Shown one piece after another: positions 9,100 through 20,722 of a DNA stretch of 64,000 bases. This DNA is from Micrococcales bacterium (GTDB lineage: Bacteria > Actinomycetota > Actinomycetes > S36-B12 > UBA10799), in the NCBI GenBank assembly GCA_016719135.1, contig JADKAV010000028.1:1-64000 (forward strand), in the 5' to 3' direction. The first letter of the stretch is position 1. Every line of letters starts with the position of its first letter. A program made the translations under genes and the position numbers. Under the pieces are notes generated by a model that made no database searches, had not been told where the DNA came from, and was given only the letters and a program-made list of their open reading frames with translations.

Positions 9100-11110
9100 G
9101 GTCACCTCCTGATCCCAGCGTTGGTCCGGCCGGTGGCACGAGACCGCGGTGGCCGGCGCAGGCCCCGACGACCGCGGCCGACCGCCCGCAGGCCGCCGCA
9201 CGTGTAGGTGAGATCAGCCCCGCCCCAACAGCGCCGCCCCCCCCCAACCCCAACCCCACGCCCACCACCCCGACCAAAGGTACCCCCCCAGTCCCATGCC
9301 CCCCGGCTGTTCTCCTGCTTCTCGCGCGCCGCCCGCGGCGCGGAGGGGCGGCGGCGCCGGAGTGACCCCGATGACCCCAAGAGAGAAGGCCCGCGGGGCC
9401 GCGGCCGGGGAAGAGGGAGGGCCCCGACGAGCAGGGGGGGGCGGAAGGCGGCCGCACCGCGCCCGGGAAGGAAGAAGCCCGAATTGGGGGGGGGGCGCGG
9501 CCCAGCGGCCGGCGGGGGCGGCCCGCCCCGGCGGGGCCAGAGGGGCCCGGGGCGGGGCGGGCGGCAGAAGGGGGCGCGGGGCGGCGGGGGCCACGGGCGC
9601 CGCCCGCGGAAGAGGGGAGGGGGGGGGGGGCAGCCGGCCCGGGGGCCCCCGGCGCGGGCGCGGCGCGCGCGCGGCTCAGCGGGGGGAGAGCCGGGGGCGA
9701 GAGAGGCCGCGCGCGGCGAGAGGGGAGCAGAGCAGCGGAAGGTCGGGGGGGCGGCGGAGGGCGCCGCGGCGACCACCACACACGGCGGCGGGCGGCGCGC
9801 GGCGCGGGGCGGCGGCGGCGGCAGGCCCCGGCAGCGGGCGGCGAGGGAGGCGAGGAGGGAAGGCCCAGCGCGAAGGGGGGGCGGGGGGGGGGGAGCGGGA
9901 GGGGGGGGGGGAAGAGACAAGGAGAAACAGGGGGTCGCTTCCGGTTCCCCAAAATGATTGGGTGTTTGCCGGCGCCACGGGGGGGAGGGGGTCGCGGCCC
10001 CGGGGGGCTGTTGTCTGCACCCCGCGCGCCCGCGAGGGCGCGGGCGGGCGGCTTGGGGGGGGGGACCGGGCGGGGGGGGGGGGGGTTCCGCTGGCGGGGA
10101 GGGTGTCCATGTCGGCCTTCCGCCCGCTCGACGCCCCGGCGCCCGGGCGGGGCTCGTCCCGCCCCCGCGCCGCCGCACCCGCAGGGGGCCGGGCGGGGGG
10201 GGCTTTCCGCCCGCGCCCCGGCTCCAGGCGAGGGCGCGGCAGCAGGGGCACTCCTGCGCGCCGCCAGGGGTCCGCCGGCGGGCGCCCGGCGGCCCGCGCC
10301 CGCGGCGGGGGGCGGCCCGGGAGGGGGGAGCACCCCCGGTGCCATCACACGGGCCGCGCGGCGGGTGGGGGCGCCGCCGCAGGGTGCGTCGGCTGCTTGC
10401 GGTTTAGTCCCCGAGCGAGGTCGCGCCGCCTTCCCGCACAGGCCGTGGGGGGGGTCTTCCGGCTGGTTTGCCCGCCCGCCGCCTCCGCGCGTGTCCTCCG
10501 CTTTGCCCCGCGGCCCGCCCGTCTGCCGCCCGGGGGCGAGAGCGCGCCCCACCGGGCAAGCCAGGGGGGTAGGTGGGTGCCGGTGGGGGGTTCGCCGCGG
10601 GCCGCACGGCCGCGGGGGGCGCCGGCCCGCGCGCGGCGGGGGCCGGCGCGGTTCCGGGTCCCGCGGGGCGGGGGCGCAGCGCGGCTCGCCGGGCGCCGGG
10701 CCCGCCGGCGGCGCGGCCTCCGCCCCCCCACCCACCCCCCCCCCCCGCCCCCCCCCGGGCCCGGGCCCCGGCGCGGCGGCGCCGTTCGACCTGATCTGAC
10801 CCCCCACACTCTTGCCCCCCCGCCGCGCGGGCGCGGGTCGTCGCCCGGGGCTCGCCGTCCGCCGCGGGGTCGTCTCGCCGTCCCGGGCGCGCGCGGGCCG
10901 GGGGTCGGGTGTTCGGGCTTCGTGCTGCGCGGGGGGGGGTCCATATCCACGGCGACGACCCCCGAGAACCTCCCCGCGCGGGCGGCGTCCCACCCCCCGG
11001 CCCCCCGGGGGCCGCGCGGCGCCCCCCCGCCGCAGCGCATGTCGACCGTGCTGGCATTCGCCTCTGCGTGGCGCTGACCGGGACGCGCATGGTTCGGGGT
11101 TACGCTGACA
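9100..11110. other. Anomalous ultra-GC homopolymer block without credible genes
   Basis: About 2 kb with almost no A or T over long stretches (for example 9480-9720 and 10640-10800), many runs of 6-13 G or C, G-heavy on the plus strand from about 9400 to 10400 and C-heavy from about 10480 to 11040. Long open frames exist in several frames at once, but only because stop codons cannot occur; their products are Gly/Pro/Arg/Ala runs with no family motif. The sequence becomes normal again near 11040. In many Actinobacteria a short gene such as acylphosphatase sits between mutM and smc; if one existed here it is unreadable. Most likely a base-calling or gap-filling artefact, so no CDS should be called. 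Confidence 0.7.
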
Positions 11111-11170
11111 GTCTTCCCCGTCGGCGGGCCGACCCGGCCCGTGGCTGATGCTGCGGCAGGAGGCACTGGA

Positions 11171-14100
11171 GTGCATCTCAGGAGTCTGACCCTACGGGGC
11201 TTCAAATCCTTCGCGTCGTCGACGACTATCGACCTCGAGCCGGGCATCACCTGTGTGGTGGGTCCCAACGGTTCGGGTAAGTCCAACGTCGTCGATGCGA
11301 TCGCCTGGGTCATGGGTGAGCAAGGGGCCAAAAGCCTACGCGGCGGGAAGATGGACGACGTCATCTTCGCCGGCACCTCGGGCAAAGCGCCGCTGGGTCG
11401 CGCGGAGGTGGAACTGACCATCGACAACTCCGACGGGGCGCTGCCCATCGACTACACCGAGGTCACGATCCGGCGCACACTGTTCCGCAGTGGCGGTTCG
11501 GAGTACGCCATCAACGGTCAGACCTGCCGTCTGCTCGACGTTCAAGAGTTGCTCGCGGACTCCGGGATCGGCCGTGAGATGCATGTGATCGTCGGCCAGG
11601 GCCGTCTCGATGCCATCCTGCACGCCAGTCCGGAGGACCGCCGCGGTTTCATCGAAGAGGCTGCCGGTGTCCTCAAGCACCGCCGGCGCAAGGAGAAAGC
11701 CCTGCGCAAACTGGAGCAGATCCAGCAGAACCTGCAGCGGCTCACGGACCTGTCCACCGAATTGCGCCGGCAACTCAAGCCACTGGGGAGGCAGGCGGAG
11801 GTGGCACGGCGGGCTGCCACCATTCAGGCCGATGTCCGAGATGCACGGCTGAGGTTGCTGGCCGACGAGGTGGCCGGTGTGCAACGGGATCTGGCCGAGG
11901 AGCAGGCCGATGAGAGTGCAGCGAAGGCCGAACGCGAACGCGTCGAGGAGCAGTTGCGTGCTGCTCGGTCGCAGGAGGCAGACCTGGAGGAACGCCTGCA
12001 ACAAGTGGCCCCGCAGCTGCATGCCGGGAGAAGTCGTTCACTGGATCTGACGCGTCTGCGTGAGCGGATCAGCGGCCTCGTGGCCTTGATCGTGGAGCGC
12101 CGCAGGTCGCTGGAACGCGAACAACTGGAGTTCAGTTTCGGGGTGGACCCCGAGGAGATCCAACGGGCCGGGGATGCCGTCGAACTGGAGATCGCCGATC
12201 AGGCGCACATCGTTGCTGCCGCACAGAACGAGTTCGAGCGGGCCCGCGATGCCGCCGAAGCGGTCGGTCGTGAGGTCCGCGAAGAACAGTCGCTGATCAC
12301 GTCGGCGGAAGCAGCTCTCACCGAATACCGTCAGCACGTCGCGGCCGCCGAGCAGGCGGTGGCCGGAGGGGTCCGACTGGTGGAGTCCACCACGGCCCGT
12401 GCCGATCATCTGGCCCAGCAGCACGACAGCGTTGCGCGTGAGGCGAGCGAGGCGGCTGCTGCTGTTGCCGATCTTGATCCGGAGCCGGCACACGAGGACA
12501 TCGTGGACATGTCGCAGGCCGACGAGAAGATGCGCGCTGCGGAACGCGACCTCGAACTGGCCAGGACGGAACTCTCGACGCAGGAGCAGAAGCGCGCATC
12601 TCTGACGGCGCGTTGTGAGGCCCTGCGGTCAGCGGTGGCAGACACGGCCGACGACTCAGTGGGTGCTGACCGTCAGGAAGGCACGCTGGACAGCGTCATC
12701 CGGGTGCGTCCCGGCTACGAGAAGGCGGTCGCAATGTTGCTCGGAGCCCTGGCCAGGGCCAGGGTGCTGCGCGAAGGTGTGAGCGTGCACGAGGTCCTCG
12801 GTGGGATCGACGCCGATCGGTCGGTCCGACTCGTGCTTCCCGGCACGAGGAACGCGGTCGCTTCGCATCCGGACGCAGCCCTGAACTACATCGAGGCGCC
12901 CGATCACCTGCGCGGCGCGCTGTCGCAGATGCTGGCCGGGGCAGTGGTGGCCCCGGACCTGTCGGCCGCTCAGCGCATCGTGGATGAACACCCCGATGTA
13001 CTGGTGGCCACGATCGATGGCCAGATGCTCGGACGGGGGATCGCAGCGCAGGGTTCGGAGGGCGCCAACGTCATCGCTTTGCGCAACGCGCTGGAGCAGG
13101 CGACCGAGGAGTTGGTCTCCACCGAGGGGTGCTGGCGGCGGGCAGTGGATCATGTCGCCAGGGTCGAAGCCCAGGCGGCGCAGGTGCGTCAGCAGCGCGA
13201 CGAGGTGCGCAACCAGGTGGCCGCCCAGCAGGCGCAGGCAGCTGCCCGGGCTGAGCGGGATGTCCATGTGCGGCAGCGGGCAGCCACCACGGCACACCGG
13301 CTGGAACAGTTGCTCGCTGAGAAGGACGAGGTGGCTGCGGCACTGGCCGAACACGCTGCTGACCTGCAGGCCGCACGTGACCGACTGCAGGAGCTCGAGC
13401 TCGCCGGTGCCCCGACCGTCGACCGAACGCAGCTCCACGCGCTGCTCACCCGCCAGGAGCAGGCACGGCAGGCGCACCATGAGACCGGACTCAACGCACG
13501 ATCCGCGCACGAGCGTCACGCCTCGCTGCAGGCCAAACACGCGGAACTGGTCGAGCAGGCACAGCAGGCCAGGGAGGCCGTCGAAGCGGCAGCCCGGCGA
13601 CGCGTCCAGCGTGAGCATGCCCTGGTCGAATTGGCCCGATTGGAAGAACTCGCGCGCCGGGCAGCGACCCTGGTGGAACAGGACGCCGCCACCGCCGAGT
13701 CGCACTTGAACTCGCTGGAGGCCGAACAGCAGCAGGTGCAGTCCGACCACGCGCAGGCGCGCTCCGCGGCGCTGGAGCTGGCCGCGGAGGTCGAACGGCT
13801 CACCCAGGATGTCCACCGCGACGAGGTGCTGCGAGCCGGTAAACACGCAACCCTCGAACAGCTGACGGAGAAGGCCCTCGAGGAGTACGGCCTCACCATC
13901 GACAACCTGGTGGCCGAATACGGCCCCGACCAGATGATCGAGGTCGCCGACGGGGATCCGATCGCCTTCGAGCGCGGGCAGCAGCAGCGCCGCCTCAAGG
14001 AGGCGGAGCGCGGGTTGGCCCTGCTCGGCCGGGTCAACCCGTTGGCTCTTGAGGAATTCGCAGCCATGGAGGAGCGCCACACCCATCTGGTCACGCAGAT

Positions 14101-14683
14101 CGAGGATGTCAAGAAGAGCCGCGAGGACCTGCTGGCACTCGTGGCCGATGTGGACACCCGCGTCCAACAGGTCTTTTCCGAGGCCTATGCCGATGTGGCG
14201 CGCGAGTTCGAGCACGCTTTCGCCCGGTTGTTCCCCGGTGGCCAGGGACGGTTGATTCTCACCGATCCCGACGACCTGCTCATCACAGGAGTCGAGGTGG
14301 AAGCCCGCCCACCGGGAAAGAAGATCAAGCGTCTGTCCCTGCTCTCCGGTGGTGAGCGCAGCCTCACGGCTGTGGCCTTCCTGGTGGCCCTGTTCAAGGC
14401 GAGGCCCTCGCCGTTCTACCTGCTGGACGAGGTCGAGGCGGCTCTCGACGATGTCAACCTCGGCAGGCTGATGGGATTGCTCGAGGAACTGCGGGAGACC
14501 TCGCAGCTGATGATCATCACCCACCAGAAGCGCACGATGGAGATGGCCGACGCTTTGTACGGGGTCACGATGCGCGCGGGCGTCACGCAGGTGATCAGCC
14601 AGCGGATGCGTCAGTGCAGCCTGTGTGATGCGCGGGGCGCCGTAAGCGGGGACTTTGGACGCAGACGGTCTCCTGCTGGCTGA
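11171..14683 (+). CDS. smc: Chromosome segregation ATPase SMC
   Basis: Structural maintenance of chromosomes ATPase, which forms the ScpA/ScpB condensin that organises and segregates the chromosome. GTG 11171 gives 1170 residues and the expected N-terminus VHLRSLTLRGFKSFAS; AGGAGG at 11158-11163 lies seven bases upstream, so it beats the in-frame GTG 11141. Walker A GPNGSGKS is at residues 31-38, long coiled coils flank a hinge around residues 510-620, the ABC signature LSGGERS is near 1057 and Walker B FYLLDEVEAALDD near 1082. A possible -10 (TACGCT, about 11102) precedes it. The last codons form the left arm of a strong hairpin. Confidence 0.95.
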   Translation: MHLRSLTLRGFKSFASSTTIDLEPGITCVVGPNGSGKSNVVDAIAWVMGEQGAKSLRGGKMDDVIFAGTSGKAPLGRAEVELTIDNSDGALPIDYTEVTIRRTLFRSGGSEYAINGQTCRLLDVQELLADSGIGREMHVIVGQGRLDAILHASPEDRRGFIEEAAGVLKHRRRKEKALRKLEQIQQNLQRLTDLSTELRRQLKPLGRQAEVARRAATIQADVRDARLRLLADEVAGVQRDLAEEQADESAAKAERERVEEQLRAARSQEADLEERLQQVAPQLHAGRSRSLDLTRLRERISGLVALIVERRRSLEREQLEFSFGVDPEEIQRAGDAVELEIADQAHIVAAAQNEFERARDAAEAVGREVREEQSLITSAEAALTEYRQHVAAAEQAVAGGVRLVESTTARADHLAQQHDSVAREASEAAAAVADLDPEPAHEDIVDMSQADEKMRAAERDLELARTELSTQEQKRASLTARCEALRSAVADTADDSVGADRQEGTLDSVIRVRPGYEKAVAMLLGALARARVLREGVSVHEVLGGIDADRSVRLVLPGTRNAVASHPDAALNYIEAPDHLRGALSQMLAGAVVAPDLSAAQRIVDEHPDVLVATIDGQMLGRGIAAQGSEGANVIALRNALEQATEELVSTEGCWRRAVDHVARVEAQAAQVRQQRDEVRNQVAAQQAQAAARAERDVHVRQRAATTAHRLEQLLAEKDEVAAALAEHAADLQAARDRLQELELAGAPTVDRTQLHALLTRQEQARQAHHETGLNARSAHERHASLQAKHAELVEQAQQAREAVEAAARRRVQREHALVELARLEELARRAATLVEQDAATAESHLNSLEAEQQQVQSDHAQARSAALELAAEVERLTQDVHRDEVLRAGKHATLEQLTEKALEEYGLTIDNLVAEYGPDQMIEVADGDPIAFERGQQQRRLKEAERGLALLGRVNPLALEEFAAMEERHTHLVTQIEDVKKSREDLLALVADVDTRVQQVFSEAYADVAREFEHAFARLFPGGQGRLILTDPDDLLITGVEVEARPPGKKIKRLSLLSGGERSLTAVAFLVALFKARPSPFYLLDEVEAALDDVNLGRLMGLLEELRETSQLMIITHQKRTMEMADALYGVTMRAGVTQVISQRMRQCSLCDARGAVSGDFGRRRSPAG

Positions 14684-14698
14684 CTGCGTCCAAAGTCC
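14650..14698 (+). terminator. Strong hairpin at the 3' end of smc
   Basis: Perfect 15-bp inverted repeat, GGACTTTGGACGCAG at 14650-14664 and its complement at 14684-14698, with a 19-nt loop. The left arm and loop overlap the last codons and stop of smc. There is no downstream T-run, so this is at most a factor-assisted or actinobacterial-type (U-less) terminator, or an mRNA-stabilising structure, before ftsY. Confidence 0.55.
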
Positions 14699-14761
14699 AC
14701 CCGCGATCGACGTCCTACGCAACCGGTCGAGATGGCGGCGACGACCGTCGGTCACACTGGG

Positions 14762-15904
14762 ATGGTGGATCCCATTCTCTACATCGTTCTTGGTGTTTTC
14801 CTGCTCGTTGTTGCCGTCGTTGTCGGGTTGCGGTTGGTCTCCGGCCGCCGCGTACCGCCCCCGCCGCCTCCGGAGGTCATTCCGGGCGTTGGGGACGATG
14901 CGTCCGAACCCCGTGACACGCCGCTGCCGACGGTCGAGGACGTGGTCCTGCCCGAGCAGGGCGGCGCCCCGACGATCGAGCTCGAGCGCCCCAAGCCGAC
15001 CAAGGGCCGGTTGGCGGCGCTCAAAGCGCGCCTGGCCCGATCCAACTCCGCGATCGGTCGTGGGCTACTCGCGCTGCTGACCAGCGACAAACTCGACGAG
15101 GCCACCTGGGAGGAGATCGAGGACACGCTGATCATGTCCGACCTGGGGGTCGAGTCGGCCGGTGATCTGGTGGAACGGCTGCGCACTCGCCTGCGGGTCG
15201 ACGCGGACGTGGACTGGCAGTCGGCGCTGCACGAGGAGTTGCTCGCCCTTGTCGGCCCGGACATGGACCGAACCCTGGTCGCCTCACGACAGGGCGATCG
15301 ACCGGCCGTGATCATGGTGGTCGGCGTCAACGGAACGGGAAAGACCACGACCACCGGCAAGCTCGCTCGAGTCCTCGTGGCCGACGGCCACACTGTGGTG
15401 CTCGGCGCCGCCGACACCTTCCGGGCAGCCGCCGCCGATCAGCTACAGACATGGGGCGACCGGGTGGGTGCGCGGGTCGTGCGGGGCCCGGAGGCCTCTG
15501 ACCCGGCCGCGGTGGCCTTCGATGCTGTGGCAGAAGCCAACGCCGAACAGGCCGACTGCGTGGTCATCGACACGGCCGGCCGGCTGCACACCAAGGTCGG
15601 ACTGATGGACGAACTGGGCAAGATCAAGCGGGTCATCAACAAACAGGGCCCGGTCGACGAGGTGCTGCTCGTGCTCGATGCCACGACCGGACAGAACGGC
15701 CTGGCGCAGGCCCGGGTCTTCAGCGAGGTCGTCGATGTGACCGGTGTGGTCCTGACCAAACTCGACGGGACCGCTAAGGGTGGCATCGTGGTCGCTGTTC
15801 AGAAGGAGCTGGGCGTGCCGGTGAAGCTGGTGGGGCTGGGCGAGGGCCCCGACGACCTGGCACCCTTCGACCCGGACGCTTTTGTGAGTGCATTGCTGGA
15901 GTAG
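14762..15904 (+). CDS. ftsY: Signal recognition particle receptor FtsY
   Basis: SRP receptor GTPase that docks Ffh-ribosome complexes at the membrane, 380 residues from ATG 14762. A single N-terminal membrane helix (ILYIVLGVFLLVVAVVVGL, residues about 4-23) replaces the long acidic A domain of enterobacteria, as usual in Actinobacteria. The N domain follows a Pro-rich acidic linker; the G domain has GVNGTGKTTTTGKL, DTFRAAA, DTAGRL and TKLDGTAKGG in order. The frame is intact, unlike ffh. The next gene is separated by a poly-G tract. Confidence 0.95.
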   Translation: MVDPILYIVLGVFLLVVAVVVGLRLVSGRRVPPPPPPEVIPGVGDDASEPRDTPLPTVEDVVLPEQGGAPTIELERPKPTKGRLAALKARLARSNSAIGRGLLALLTSDKLDEATWEEIEDTLIMSDLGVESAGDLVERLRTRLRVDADVDWQSALHEELLALVGPDMDRTLVASRQGDRPAVIMVVGVNGTGKTTTTGKLARVLVADGHTVVLGAADTFRAAAADQLQTWGDRVGARVVRGPEASDPAAVAFDAVAEANAEQADCVVIDTAGRLHTKVGLMDELGKIKRVINKQGPVDEVLLVLDATTGQNGLAQARVFSEVVDVTGVVLTKLDGTAKGGIVVAVQKELGVPVKLVGLGEGPDDLAPFDPDAFVSALLE

Positions 15905-16237
<333 letters not shown>

Positions 16238-16275
16238 GTCACATGCGCGAAACCTCAGACCGCACGTCGTGTAAC
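16238..16275 (+). promoter_or_regulatory. GlnR-like nitrogen control site upstream of amtB
   Basis: GTCAC (16238-16242), six bases, GAAAC (16249-16253) matches the actinobacterial GlnR consensus gTnAc-n6-GaAAc exactly. A further half-site-like GTAAC lies at 16271-16275, exactly 22 bases (two helical turns) after GAAAC, where a second b-site would fall. The site sits about 90 bp before the amtB start. GlnR activation of amtB-glnK-glnD under nitrogen limitation is established in streptomycetes; binding here is inferred from the motif. Confidence 0.6.
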
Positions 16276-16342
16276 ACGCCCGGGTCAGGCTGCTTTCATC
16301 CCGAGGGAGACACCCGATGGGGAGAAGAGGAGACGCGCGACG

Positions 16343-17664
<1,322 letters not shown>

Positions 17665-17668
<4 letters not shown>

Positions 17669-18003
17669 AACTCGTCACCGCAGTCATCAAGCCGTTCAAA
17701 CTCGACGATGTGAAGTCGGCCCTGGAGACCTTCGGGATCCACGGACTGACGGTCTCCGAGGCCAGCGGCTACGGTCGTCAGCGCGGGCACACCGAGGTCT
17801 ACCGGGGCGCGGAGTACACCGTCGACCTGGTGCCCAAGGTACGGATCGAAGTGGTGGTCGAGGACGACGACGCGGCCAGCGTGGTCGACGTGATCGTAAC
17901 AAGCGCTCAGACCGGGCGCATCGGTGATGGCAAAGTGTGGGTGTCGCCAGTGGAAAGTGTGGTCCGGGTGCGGACCGCAGAGCGCGGCGCGGACGCGCTG
18001 TGA
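17665..18003 (+). CDS. glnB: Nitrogen regulatory protein PII (GlnB/GlnK)
   Basis: A 112-residue PII signal protein sensing ATP/ADP and 2-oxoglutarate. It begins MKLVTAVIKPFKLDDVK; the T-loop has tyrosine at position 51 (EVYRGAEYTVDLVPK), the residue modified by GlnD (adenylylated in Actinobacteria). The B-loop appears as TSAQTGRIGDGK and the C-terminus as VRVRTAERG. It overlaps the amtB stop (ATGA). Adjacency to amtB and glnD indicates the GlnK-type role of gating the ammonium channel. Confidence 0.95.
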
Positions 18004-18073
18004 CCAAGGACGTGGCGGTGACTGTGGGGGACAGTCGCCGCCACGTCGCTTATACGATCCAGGGGAGACAACG

Positions 18074-20569
18074 GTGAGTCTGATCGCCAACGATTTCCTG
18101 TCCGCCCGCGCGGACCTCATCGCCCGTCCAGATTTCGGGCCGTCCCGCCGGCACGCGCTGACCGGCCTCACCGATGCCTGGCTGACCGAGCTGTTCCAGT
18201 CCTCCGGTGCCACCGAACTGGGGTGTTCTCTGGTGGCTGTGGGTGGCTACGGCCGAGGCGAATTGGCCCCGGCCAGTGACATCGACGTTCTGCTCCTGCA
18301 CCCGTCGAAGGTGTCGGGCGACGATGTCGCCGCTGTCGCCGAGAAAATCTGGTATCCGATCTGGGACAGCGGGCTGCGTTTGGACCACAGCGTGCGCACA
18401 CCCGCGCAGGCCCGCCGACTGGCCGGTCAGGACTTGCGAGTTCTGCTCGGTCTGCTCGACGCCCGCACCGTCATCGGCGATGACCGCCTCACCGCGCAGA
18501 CCCGGTCAAGCGTTCTGGGGGACTGGCGCGCCATGGCCAAGCAGCGCCTGGAAGAACTGCGCGACGGCGTTGAGCAGCGCGCTGAGATCCACGGGGAACT
18601 CGCCCATCTTCTGGAGCCGGACGTGAAGGAGTCCTACGGTGGGCTGCGCGACCTCACCGTGATGCGCGCGTTGGCCGCCAGTTGGATCATCAGTCCACCG
18701 CAGAGCTCGCTGAGTATGGCGCGGCTTACGCTGCTCGATACCCGTGACGCCCTGCACTCGTGTACCGGCCGCACAACCGACCGACTGACTCAGCAGGAGC
18801 AACCGCAGGTCGCCGCGATGCTCGGGTACGCCGATGAAGACGAGTTGCTACGGGCAGTCTGCGCGGCGGGACGAACCATTTCGTTCGTGAGCTCGGTGGC
18901 CTGGGGTCGGGTCCGGCGACAGGTCAAACGCAAGGCGCTCCCGCGCTTACGCAGGATCGGTCGCGCTGCGGACCGCTCACCGTTGGCCGAAGGCGTCGTG
19001 GTGCAGGACTCAGAGGTGGTCCTGGCCGCCGATGCGAGGCCGGACCGGGACCCGGTCCTGGTGCTGCGGACCGCCGCCGCCGCAGCGCAGGCAGGGCTGC
19101 GGATTTCGCCACACGCCGTCGACCGGCTGGCGCAGGAATCGGCACCCTTGCCGGTACCTTGGCCGCGGCAGGCACGGGAGAATCTGGTGAGCCTGCTGGG
19201 GGCGGGTCGGGCTACTGTGGCGGCCTGGGAGTCCTTGGACCAGGCCAATCTGATCTCCCGGCTGATCCCGGGCTGGGACGTGGTCCGCTCGGCCCCGCAA
19301 CGCAACCCCGTGCACCGGTTCACCGTGGACCGACACCTCGTGGAGACGGCGGTGGCCGCCTCAAGATACACGCGCAAGGTCTCGCGTCCGGATCTACTGC
19401 TGGTGGGGGCTCTGCTGCACGACATCGGCAAAGGGCGAGGGGGAGACCACACGGACGTCGGTGTGCGCATCAAAGACCTGGGGCCTGCACCTGGGTTTCG
19501 ACACCGCGGACCGCATCCTCGTCCAGATGGTGCGTCACCACCTATTGCTGCCCGAAGTGGCCACCCGGCGTGACACCGATGATCCGTCCGTGATCGAAGC
19601 GGTCGGCAAGGCGGTCGAGACCCCCGAGGTGCTGGATCTGCTGCACTGGCTCACCGTGGCCGATGCGGCCGCTACCGGCCCCGCGGCCTGGAGTCCGTGG
19701 AAGGCCAATCTGGTGGAACTCTTGGTGGGCCGGACCCACTCGGTGCTGGCCGGCGACGAGGTCGTCATCGAACCTCTGCTCGACGATGTTGCTGAGGACT
19801 TGTGGGCGTCGGCAGGGGTCGAGGTGGGCATTGAACCCGGTGACGAAGGTGAACTGACGATCCTGGTCAGCGCGACAGACGCGATCGGACTGCTCAGCCG
19901 TTGCGCCGGAGTCCTGGCGATCAACCGGCTGAGCGCGGATGCCGCGAGCCGCACCGTGATGGTCGGGCGGTCGATCAGTCACCTGGAGCGGTCAGACCAC
20001 GTTCGGGGAGCCGCCGCCCGCGGACTCGGCTGGCAGCGGACATGCGCCGATCCATCGCTGGGGGAACTCGACCTGCGCGGCGGCTGAACGAGCGCGCACG
20101 TGCTTACCACGGCGCTGATGACCACCGTCCGGACCCGACGGCAGCCCTCATCGCTGACGCATCCAGCCGGATCACCGTTTTGGAGGTCCGCGCCCACGAC
20201 CGGGCCGGGCTTCTGTACTGGGTGACCTCAGCGCTGGCACAGGCCGGATTCAACGTCGATGGCGCCAAGGTCTCGACGCTGGGGTCCGAGGTGGTGGACG
20301 TGTTCTTCCTGACCGACGAGTCGGGTTGTGCGTTGTCGGAGCGTCGGGCCGTCCGTCCGCACTGGTTCGTTGGAGCTTCGCTGGACACGCCGTTGGAGGC
20401 GCCGTGGGGTTGGAGTCCTGCGCGGGTGGTCGGCGTAGGTCCGCCGGCCGTGCGCCGGTCGTCCAACGGCTGTACCAACCTCCACGGCTGGGCCGCATCC
20501 GGCCAGGGTTGTTGCGACCACGCCTTGAAGATTGGCCTGCCGCCCATTGCGCGGCCGTGGAGCGGGTGA
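18074..20569 (+). CDS. glnD: PII (adenylyl/uridylyl)transferase GlnD, broken by frameshifts
   Basis: Bifunctional PII nucleotidyltransferase. From GTG 18074 the frame reads the nucleotidyltransferase domain (VAVGGYGRGELAPASDIDVLLL) and the HD domain (LLHDIGKGRGGDHTDVG), then leaves frame near 19470; GFDTADRILVQMVRHHLLL and the first ACT domain continue in the +1 frame to about 20078, where GELDL passes back to the first frame as RRLNERARAYH and the second ACT domain (ITVLEVRAHDRAGLLYW). Two single-base indels explain this. After about 20370 the in-frame residues no longer look like GlnD, so the true 3' end lies between there and the stop at 20569. Sequencing error is likelier than a real pseudogene. 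Confidence 0.85.
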
Positions 20570-20665
20570 TGGCTTGCGGAACAGTCCGGTGCGTTGCCCG
20601 GCGGCCGTGCGCCCGGAAGAACGCCTGGCCGTTCAAGGCGAACTGGCAGGCCCACGCTTGGGCGA

Positions 20666-20695
20666 CTGACGGGACTTGTCGGCGACCGTTACCCT
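20666..20695 (+). promoter_or_regulatory. Possible promoter of ffh
   Basis: CTGACG at 20666-20671 and TACCCT at 20690-20695 are spaced by 18 bases, resembling the actinobacterial housekeeping pattern (TTGACn / TAnnnT). The ffh ATG lies 27 bases after the -10 element with AGGAG at 20711-20715. No other promoter-like pair is apparent between the end of glnD and ffh. Confidence 0.4.
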
Positions 20696-20722
20696 GGAAT
20701 CTGAGAACCCAGGAGATGTTTC

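Noticed and set aside
9208..11077. Several long open frames (up to 590 residues plus-strand and an 830-residue minus frame joined to the GNAT gene)
   Set aside because: They exist only because the block lacks A/T and so lacks stops; products are low-complexity and no frame stands out. The GNAT gene is taken from ATG 9079 only.
12656..14755. 699-residue open frame antisense to smc
   Set aside because: Mirror of biased codon use in a high-GC gene; SMC motifs in the plus frame are unmistakable and the antisense product has no recognisable domain.
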